A DNA stretch of 13,356 nt from Clostridiaceae bacterium (GTDB taxonomy: Bacteria; Bacillota; Clostridia; Oscillospirales; Acutalibacteraceae): contig JAEDGK010000052.1 of assembly GCA_016297555.1 (NCBI GenBank), positions 1 through 13,356 of the forward strand, written 5' to 3'. The position numbers were made by a program, and so were the translations under genes. Positions 1 through 4,025 of this stretch are shown in pieces. The stretch's first letter is position 1. The number at the start of each line of letters is the position of its first letter. Below the pieces are notes generated by a model, which did no database searches, was not told where the DNA came from, and worked only from the letters and a program-made list of their open reading frames with translations.

Positions 1-23
1 TGACGAAAATATCTCTGTTCAGA

Positions 24-54
24 GTAGGGCGGGGGCTTGCTCCCGCCGAAAAAA
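24..54 (+). repeat. GTAGG-type palindromic repeat, copy 1
   Basis: This hairpin has arms around GGCGGG/TCCCGCC (28-47). It is bounded on the left by GTAGG and on the right by CG followed by a run of A. The same flanks with different arms recur at 1206-1238 (+), 1447-1479 (-) and 1607-1640 (-). It lies about 20 bp from the 49-bp repeat at 72-120, and together they form a composite unit resembling the one at 1380-1479. Confidence 0.65.
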
Positions 55-71
55 TAATTGCTTTTTGTCTC

Positions 72-120
72 CAATCCTCCGTCACGGCTTTGCCGTGCCA
101 CCTCCTTTGCCAAAGGAGGC
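72..120 (-). repeat. 49-bp double-hairpin repeat, copy 1
   Basis: Read on the minus strand this is base-for-base identical over 49 bp to 1121-1169. It consists of two tandem small hairpins: CCTCCTTT-GGC-AAAGGAGG and CACGGC-AAA-GCCGTG, followed by ACGGAGGATTG. Variant copies lie at 1291-1337 and 1380-1428. Multiple intergenic copies with maintained pairing fit a REP/MITE-like dispersed element. Any open frame through it is a by-product. Confidence 0.9.
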
Positions 121-260
121 TAATGTTGCCGTGAGCTTTCGGCGTCATCAACGACCCAAGAAACCCCTCTTTCCAAGGCATTTTGGAAACATTTATATAA
201 AATATATAATAAAAATTAATCGCGACTTAAAAATTTATTCATTTTTTGATGTAAAAAGTG
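121..260. other. AT-rich intergenic spacer with no gene seen
   Basis: This stretch between the repeat and the promoter is strongly AT-rich from about 190 onward. It contains a short palindrome, TTTCCAA...TTGGAAA (171-190), and a second promoter-like pair (TTGGAA at 183-188, TATAAT at 205-210, 16-bp spacer). The A/T tracts just upstream of 261 could act as an UP element for the downstream promoter. I see no credible coding frame here. Confidence 0.4.
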
Positions 261-289
261 TTGACAATTTGTTAGGCGTATGATAATAT
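261..289 (+). promoter_or_regulatory. Sigma-70/SigA-type promoter of the exported protein gene
   Basis: A perfect -35 TTGACA (261-266) is followed by a -10 region in TGATAATAT (281-289). This can be read as GATAAT with a 15-bp spacer or TAATAT with a 17-bp spacer. A/T tracts lie upstream. It sits 50 bp before the start codon at 340, which has the ribosome binding site GAAAGGAA at 323-330. Confidence 0.7.
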
Positions 290-339
290 AAGGTAACAAT
301 TGTTGCTCTTGCAATAAAATTTGAAAGGAATGGTTCAAA

Positions 340-963
340 ATGAAAAAAGCACTTGCACTTGCACTTGCACTCGTAATGGCACTTTCTGTTTCAGTTATGG
401 CTTTTGCTGAGGATCCCACAACAACCACAACAACCGCAGCAGCTACAACAGAAGCAAAGCCCGTTATCGTCAATGTTTGCCCCAACTGCCAGAGAGCTTT
501 TGCTAACGAGGCAGAGTACAACAAGCACATTGACCTTTGCAAAGGTTCAGATCCCTATGTAGCTCCTGAGAAGGACTATGTTGACCTCACTGTTAAGGAA
601 ATCCTTGCTATGATCGTTGACGTTGCTAAGTCTTCCATGAGCCAGTGGGATGCTATCGAGAGCGTTGTTATCCGTCTTGTTGACTTCCTCGAGAACATCG
701 GCAGTGCCGTTGCTCCCGCTGATGTTGAAGGCGCAGTAGCAGACCTCGAAGCAGCTCTTAAGGGTGTTGACGGTGTTGACGGCCTTCTTGATGCTCTCAA
801 GGCAAAGATTAAGGCTCTCTATGCCGGCGAAGTTGCAACCGAGCCCGAGACCGAGGTTGAGGAACCCGCTGACACAGGTTCTGCTTCCGTTGGCATCGCT
901 GTTTTCGCAGCTGTTTCAGTTGCAGCAGCAGCAGCTTATGTTTGCACAAAGAAGAAGGCATAA
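340..963 (+). CDS. Exported, C-terminally anchored protein with a C2HC zinc-finger-like knuckle
   Basis: I do not recognise a named family; function is unknown. Residues 1-23 form a clear signal peptide (KK, then an Ala/Leu/Val core, then AFA just before Glu24). A Thr-rich linker (27-37) follows, then C47-x2-C50-x12-H63-x3-C67, the spacing of a C2HC zinc knuckle, which is odd for an exported protein. Residues about 75-160 look helical. An acidic Glu/Thr linker leads to PADTG (176-180), a hydrophobic segment (184-201) and a KKKA end. This tripartite end resembles a sortase sorting signal, but PADTG is not canonical LPxTG, so simple membrane anchoring is the alternative. The ATG has GAAAGGAA upstream. 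The gene is monocistronic, with its own promoter at 261 and terminator at 1035. The strong signals suggest good expression. Confidence 0.85.
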   Translation: MKKALALALALVMALSVSVMAFAEDPTTTTTTAAATTEAKPVIVNVCPNCQRAFANEAEYNKHIDLCKGSDPYVAPEKDYVDLTVKEILAMIVDVAKSSMSQWDAIESVVIRLVDFLENIGSAVAPADVEGAVADLEAALKGVDGVDGLLDALKAKIKALYAGEVATEPETEVEEPADTGSASVGIAVFAAVSVAAAAAYVCTKKKA

Positions 964-1034
964 TTTAAGCTTAGCTTAATTTTGACTTCACGCTTATTTG
1001 ATTGAATTAGCGCAAGAATTTAATTGAATAGCCG

Positions 1035-1063
1035 GCGGCGTATCTTCGGATACGCCGCTTTTT
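1035..1063 (+). terminator. Rho-independent terminator with UUCG tetraloop
   Basis: A perfect 10-bp stem, GCGGCGTATC (1035-1044) with GATACGCCGC (1049-1058), encloses a TTCG loop closed by C-G, an exceptionally stable tetraloop. TTTTT (1059-1063) follows. It lies 71 bp after the stop codon of the exported protein gene and clearly ends that transcript. Confidence 0.95.
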
Positions 1064-1120
1064 GTTTTGTGTGCTGACAAAATCGACAGCAATACTTCGC
1101 CACGGCTTTCGGCGGCATTA

Positions 1121-1169
1121 GCCTCCTTTGGCAAAGGAGGTGGCACGGCAAAGCCGTGACGGAGGATTG
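1121..1169 (+). repeat. 49-bp double-hairpin repeat, copy 2
   Basis: This copy is identical over 49 bp to the reverse complement of 72-120, so the two form a perfect inverted pair around the exported protein gene with its promoter and terminator. It begins GCCTCCTTTGGCAAAGGAGG; the second hairpin CACGGC-AAA-GCCGTG follows. Confidence 0.9.
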
Positions 1170-1205
1170 GGAAATAAAATCCATAGTTTTTTCGGTGAAA
1201 CAAAT

Positions 1206-1238
1206 GTAGGGCGGCTTACCCACAAGCCGCCGTAAAAA
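1206..1238 (+). repeat. GTAGG-type palindromic repeat, copy 2
   Basis: GTAGG is followed by a hairpin with arms GCGGCTT/AAGCCGC around ACCCAC, then CGTAAAAA. Over 28 bp it matches the reverse complement of 1452-1479 with one mismatch, so 1206-1479 is bounded by an inverted repeat. Confidence 0.75.
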
Positions 1239-1290
1239 GCACCATAGATTTTTCGGAAAAATCAATCCTCAGTCCTACGGACAGCGATTT

Positions 1291-1337
1291 GCCTCCCTCC
1301 TGAGGGAGGTGGCACGGCGAAGCCGTGACGGAGGGAG
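1291..1337 (+). repeat. Double-hairpin repeat, divergent copy 3
   Basis: The first hairpin is changed on both arms (CCTCCCTC-CT-GAGGGAGG), so pairing is kept. The second hairpin is CACGGC-GAA-GCCGTG, changed only in the loop. It ends ACGGAGGGAG instead of ACGGAGGATTG. Covariation of the arms argues that structure, not sequence, is what is kept. Confidence 0.85.
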
Positions 1338-1379
1338 TTACCTAAGGAGCCCATAGCAGAAAGCTTGCTGTTGATATTA

Positions 1380-1428
1380 GCCTCCTTTGGCAAAGGAGGT
1401 GGCGCGGCGAAGCCGTGACGGAGGATTG
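1380..1428 (+). repeat. 49-bp double-hairpin repeat, copy 4
   Basis: The first hairpin is identical to copies 1 and 2. In the second, one arm is CGCGGC against GCCGTG, which leaves a G-U-type pair, and the loop is GAA. The copy is followed by about 18 bp of AT-rich DNA and a reverse-oriented GTAGG palindrome. This is the same composite arrangement as 120 down to 24. Confidence 0.88.
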
Positions 1429-1446
1429 GAGAATAAAAAATAATCA

Positions 1447-1479
1447 TTTTCACGGCGGCTTGTGGGCAAGCCGCCCTAC
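1447..1479 (-). repeat. GTAGG-type palindromic repeat, copy 3
   Basis: On the minus strand it reads GTAGG, then a GCGGCTT...AAGCCGC hairpin, then CGTGAAAA. It is a near-exact inverted copy of 1206-1233. Confidence 0.75.
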
Positions 1480-1544
1480 TCTCACCTTTTACCTATTCAC
1501 TATTACTTCTTACCTCAAATCGCCCCCGCCCTGCGCTGCGGGTG

Positions 1545-1573
1545 TTATTGATTATCGGATTACGAAATATAAT
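1545..1573 (+). promoter_or_regulatory. Possible promoter for the phage-like gene cluster
   Basis: A perfect TATAAT (1568-1573) has only a weak -35 candidate, TTATTG (1545-1550), at 17 bp. It lies about 135 bp before the first gene of the cluster, and a GTAGG-type hairpin lies between it and the gene. The call rests almost entirely on the -10 box. Confidence 0.3.
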
Positions 1574-1606
1574 CGGTCATAGGCGAAACCCGTCATCAAT
1601 TCCGAG

Positions 1607-1640
1607 TTTTTCGCGGAACACTGTCCTCAGCGTTCCCTAC
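1607..1640 (-). repeat. GTAGG-type palindromic repeat, divergent copy 4
   Basis: On the minus strand it reads GTAGG, then GAACGCTG-AGGA-CAGTGTTC (one A/C mismatch in the stem), then CGCGAAAAA. The arms share no sequence with copies 1-3 but the flanks and layout are the same. Read on the plus strand it could act as a weak hairpin in the leader of the following gene. Confidence 0.5.
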
Positions 1641-1708
1641 GATTTTTCGCCGTTAAATTTTGCACTCAAAAATGTGTCGATAAAGAAACTTTATTGGAGG
1701 TGACGCTC

Positions 1709-1972
1709 TTGTATAAATCAAATCAAGCCGCTGACTCTGAAATTCCTCTGACCGAGCTGCGGCGACAGCTCGATTATGCTCAGACAATCAGCGGCGATAT
1801 TTTCCGCATTTATTCCAAAAGCGTGCCCGACTGCGACTCGCTGATTACCGAATACGCCGCCGTACGCACCAAGCTTTCAATGATACTTGATTTTCTTTTT
1901 CAAGCGAAGCTTTGGTGCGATATTATAGAAGAAAACACACCAAAATCAATCAAAACAAAGGAGGAAAAATGA
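1709..1972 (+). CDS. Hypothetical 87-aa protein at the head of the phage-like cluster
   Basis: I do not recognise this protein. I chose the TTG start at 1709 because GGAGGTGA (1696-1703) lies 5 nt before it; an upstream TTG at 1694 would overlap that ribosome binding site. The product is short, apparently helical and soluble (no signal peptide or membrane helix), with a central tract rich in Leu, Asp and Tyr and a Lys/Glu-rich end. The stop overlaps the next start as ATGA, so the two genes are translationally coupled. The position just upstream of a baseplate-like gene suggests a small late phage protein such as a tail or chaperone component, but that is context only. Confidence 0.65.
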   Translation: MYKSNQAADSEIPLTELRRQLDYAQTISGDIFRIYSKSVPDCDSLITEYAAVRTKLSMILDFLFQAKLWCDIIEENTPKSIKTKEEK

Positions 1973-2838
1973 GAACAAAAACCATTGATTTTACTCTGGA
2001 ACCACCCTTTTTCAGCGGCGAACCCGTCGGCGAAATGGGCGAACACAACGCAACGGATATCACGGTTATTCCGCCCGAGGAAATGTCCGCCTGCGAGCAG
2101 ATTACGAGCTATGCCGTAGTTTTTGCGGTTGACGGCAAGCTTATCCGTTCAAGGCTTTTCGGCAAAAACGAGGAGATAACCATTCCCCTCGCCTCCCGGC
2201 TCACTCAAAGCCACACCTTTTGCCTTCAGCTTGAAGGCTATGCAGACGACGGCAGCCTGATTTTTAAAAGTCCGCTTGTTTCGGATATTCGGCTCGCGTT
2301 TTCAGCTCAGGGCGAGGAGGAGGAGCTGAAAAGCGAATGCAACAGCATTGCCGCCGACATTGCCGCAAACACTGCCGCGCGCCATTCCCACGAAAACAGC
2401 GCCGCTCTCGATAAGCTCGGAGAAAGCTCCGGCAAGCTGACTTTCAACGGCAATCCCGTCGGCGAGCGACAAACGGTAACGGCAGAGCTTGATGTATCCG
2501 AATTCTATACGGATAATCTGAACGAGTTTAACACGGCTTTCTTAATCAACGACACCCTTAAAATTCCCGAGGGCGCTGAAATAACCGCCGTTGAAATAAA
2601 CACCGCAAGCATTGAAAATCCCGTATGGACAGATTTGCGCGATATGATTTTTGAAGACCCGTTTTCGCCCTATTATGTAAACCTTTGCAAGATGAAATAC
2701 TGTGAAAGATACGGAGGATATCTGATTTGTATCCTCTCTTTTCTGTCTACATTTGTCAATTCGTTTCAAACTGATATCGTGCGCGGGCAGCTTTGCGGCA
2801 TGAAAGTAACCTACGCCGTCGGAGAGGAGTTGACATAA
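1969..2838 (+). CDS. Phage baseplate/tail-fibre-like protein
   Basis: The ATG at 1969 follows AAAGGAGG by 4 nt, giving 289 aa; a longer reading from 1912 has no such site. Residues about 1-110 resemble the beta-rich, immunoglobulin-like N-terminal part of BppU-type baseplate upper proteins (a DxTV...P...C...Y.V.FAVDGK...LE.YADDGSLIFKSP pattern). Residues 138-164 contain HSHEN..ALDKLGES.GKLTFNG, a linker motif I know from many Firmicute phage baseplate and tail-fibre proteins. The remaining C-terminus (165-289) has no similarity I can name and could be a receptor-binding part. It is followed directly by XhlA-like, holin-like and lysin genes, the usual end of a phage late operon. Assignment rests on the linker motif and context. 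A repurposed, non-phage role is possible. Confidence 0.65.
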   Translation: MRTKTIDFTLEPPFFSGEPVGEMGEHNATDITVIPPEEMSACEQITSYAVVFAVDGKLIRSRLFGKNEEITIPLASRLTQSHTFCLQLEGYADDGSLIFKSPLVSDIRLAFSAQGEEEELKSECNSIAADIAANTAARHSHENSAALDKLGESSGKLTFNGNPVGERQTVTAELDVSEFYTDNLNEFNTAFLINDTLKIPEGAEITAVEINTASIENPVWTDLRDMIFEDPFSPYYVNLCKMKYCERYGGYLICILSFLSTFVNSFQTDIVRGQLCGMKVTYAVGEELT

Positions 2839-3056
2839 TTACGGATTCATCGGTTATTGTTTCACTCATAACTCTTGCAGGCTCGGCTTTGGGCACATTT
2901 GCGGGGATTGCCGTTAATTCCAAGCTGACAAATTACCGCATCGCCCAGCTTGAAAAGAAGGTCGATAAGCATAACAGCGTTATTGAGCGCACGGTTAAGC
3001 TTGAAGAAAAGGCAGGAGCATTCGATTACAGGCTCAGAGAGCTTGAAAACAAATGA
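2793..3056 (+). CDS. XhlA-like small membrane coiled-coil protein
   Basis: This is a short protein with one hydrophobic segment (residues about 20-41 when counted from the TTG at 2793) followed by a charged heptad-like coiled coil to the end (YRIAQLEKKVDKHN...ERTVKLEEK...LRELENK). That is the layout of hemolysin XhlA-type proteins encoded beside phage holins, which help the holin in lysis. The start is uncertain. TTG at 2793 lies inside the preceding gene and adds an Arg-rich leader. The strong GGAGAGGAG (2821-2829) instead points to about 2835-2838, where the only in-frame codons are ATA and ATT. Starting at ATT 2838 would give about 72 aa and avoid most of the overlap with the previous stop. 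The frame and product type are firmer than the start. Confidence 0.65.
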   Translation: MRHESNLRRRRGVDIITDSSVIVSLITLAGSALGTFAGIAVNSKLTNYRIAQLEKKVDKHNSVIERTVKLEEKAGAFDYRLRELENK

Positions 3057-3069
3057 AAGGACGGAAAAA

Positions 3070-3276
3070 ATGAAAATTAATTGGAAGCAAAAATTGACAA
3101 GCCGCAAATTCTGGGCGGCGATTATCGGCTTTGTAACCCCCGTTATGCTTGCATTCGGAGCAAGCGAAAGCGCGGTAACTCAGGTAACGGCAATCATTGC
3201 CGCCGGCTCTGCCGTTGTGGCATATATCATAGGCGAGGGCTTGGTTGACGCCTGCGGAAGGGAGAACACGGATTGA
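3070..3276 (+). CDS. Phage holin-like protein
   Basis: This 68-aa protein starts MKINWKQKL, a basic N-terminus, followed by two hydrophobic helices (residues about 14-29 and 37-55) separated by a short turn (GASES), and a polar end. Size, topology and the MKINWK opening match small phage holins that permeabilise the membrane to release endolysin. The ATG at 3070 has AAAGGA (3056-3061) at 8 nt. A longer reading from 2950 would overlap the previous gene and was discarded. Its stop overlaps the TTG start of the lysin gene (TTGA), a holin-lysin coupling typical of phage lysis cassettes. Confidence 0.78.
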   Translation: MKINWKQKLTSRKFWAAIIGFVTPVMLAFGASESAVTQVTAIIAAGSAVVAYIIGEGLVDACGRENTD

Positions 3277-3968
3277 TAAAAACAAACCTCGGCCTTGTTG
3301 AATATGCAAAGGCTCAGCTCGGCAAGCCCTATTGGTACGGCACCTTCGGCAACACGGCAACGCAAAGCCTGCTTTCCGCCAAAGCCAAGCAGTATCCCTC
3401 GCATTACCGCGAAGCAAGAATTCCTCAATACCGTTCGCAGTTCGGTGAAAGAGTTCACGACTGCGTGGGGCTTATCAAGGGTTATCTTTGGAGCGAAACG
3501 CCGACCTCAAAACCCAAATACAACGCCGCGCAGGATGTTTCGGCAAACGGTATGTATTCCGTCTGCAAGGAAAAAGGAAAAATCAACACCCTGCCCGAAA
3601 TTCCCGGAACTCTTGTTTTTATGCCCTGCCATGTCGGGATTTATATCGGCGGCGGCAAGGTAATTGAAGCGCGCGGCTTTAATTACGGCGTTGTGAAAAC
3701 CGATTTGAAAAGCCGCGGCTGGCAGACTTGGGGCAAATGCCCGTGGATAAGCTATGTTTCGGAAAACAGCTCCGAATATTTTCAGAAATGCTCGGACGAC
3801 GCCGTTTCAATCGTTGACGCACTCAAAGCTTTGGGCGAAAACAGCAGTTTTTCTTTCAGGCGAAAAATTGCTCTTGCCAACGGGATATCGGATTATACGG
3901 GCACACCCAAAGAAAACATACGCCTGCTCTCGCTTCTGCGGCGCGGGATTCTTATAAAGCCCGAATAA
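3273..3968 (+). CDS. NlpC/P60-family phage endolysin with C-terminal wall-binding-like module
   Basis: This is a cysteine peptidase or amidase likely to cut stem peptides of peptidoglycan. The catalytic Cys64 lies in HDCVGLIKGY, His120 in CHVGIYIGGG and the third polar residue is probably Glu132 (VIEARG), the NlpC/P60 order. An N-terminal AxxxLGKPYWYG (12-23) is also typical. There is no signal peptide, so release would depend on the holin encoded just upstream. Residues about 176-231 (SIVDALKALG..SSFSFRRKIALANGI..YTGT..N..LLSLLRRGILIKP) match a small module I recall from the C-termini of other clostridial lysins, probably wall binding. The TTG start at 3273 overlaps the holin stop and has GGAAGGGAG (3256-3264) at 8 nt. 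It is the last gene before the bidirectional terminator. Confidence 0.88.
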   Translation: MIKTNLGLVEYAKAQLGKPYWYGTFGNTATQSLLSAKAKQYPSHYREARIPQYRSQFGERVHDCVGLIKGYLWSETPTSKPKYNAAQDVSANGMYSVCKEKGKINTLPEIPGTLVFMPCHVGIYIGGGKVIEARGFNYGVVKTDLKSRGWQTWGKCPWISYVSENSSEYFQKCSDDAVSIVDALKALGENSSFSFRRKIALANGISDYTGTPKENIRLLSLLRRGILIKPE

Positions 3969-3977
3969 AAAATCGAA

Positions 3978-4013
3978 ACCCTCCGTAATGCTTCAAAAGC
4001 CGTTACGGAGGGT
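3978..4013. terminator. Bidirectional intrinsic terminator
   Basis: A 13-bp stem with one wobble (ACCCTCCGTAATG at 3978-3990, CGTTACGGAGGGT at 4001-4013) has a 10-nt loop. T-rich DNA follows on the plus strand (CATTTTCATTT), and an A-run at 3966-3972 gives a U-tract on the minus strand. It sits between the convergent lysin gene and the six-gene minus-strand operon and serves both. Confidence 0.85.
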
Positions 4014-4025
4014 CATTTTCATTTA

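Larger units (their letters stand above)
1064..1708. other. Intergenic repeat island with no gene seen
   Basis: This stretch of about 645 bp holds three 49-bp double-hairpin copies, three GTAGG-type palindromes and short AT-rich spacers, which are listed separately. A related AT-rich motif, CCATAG(T/A)TTTTTCGG, occurs at 1181-1195 and 1242-1256. The open frames crossing the stretch repeat the same RHGFA-type peptide because they read the repeat itself, and they lack ribosome binding sites. I found no coding gene. Confidence 0.7.

Noticed and set aside
216..542. Minus-strand frame of 108 aa opposite the exported protein gene
   Set aside because: It is antisense to a gene with promoter, ribosome binding site, signal peptide and terminator. 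Its Ala/Val/Ser-rich content mirrors the Thr/Ala codons of the real gene.
65..1453. Several open frames through the repeats (65-283 plus; 994-1203, 1020-1265 and 1262-1453 minus) sharing an LRHGFAVPPPLPKEAN-like peptide
   Set aside because: The shared peptide is just the 49-bp repeat translated. There are no ribosome binding sites, the frames run across the terminator and into unrelated spacers, and copy 3 encodes a different peptide while keeping hairpin pairing.
1064..1540. Repeat cluster as a possible CRISPR array
   Set aside because: Repeats are palindromic, in both orientations, irregularly spaced and of different lengths. There are no uniform spacers and no cas genes.
3034..3458. Minus-strand frames of 127 and 92 aa opposite the holin and lysin genes
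   Set aside because: They are shadows of two well-supported, coupled genes and show no recognisable motif.
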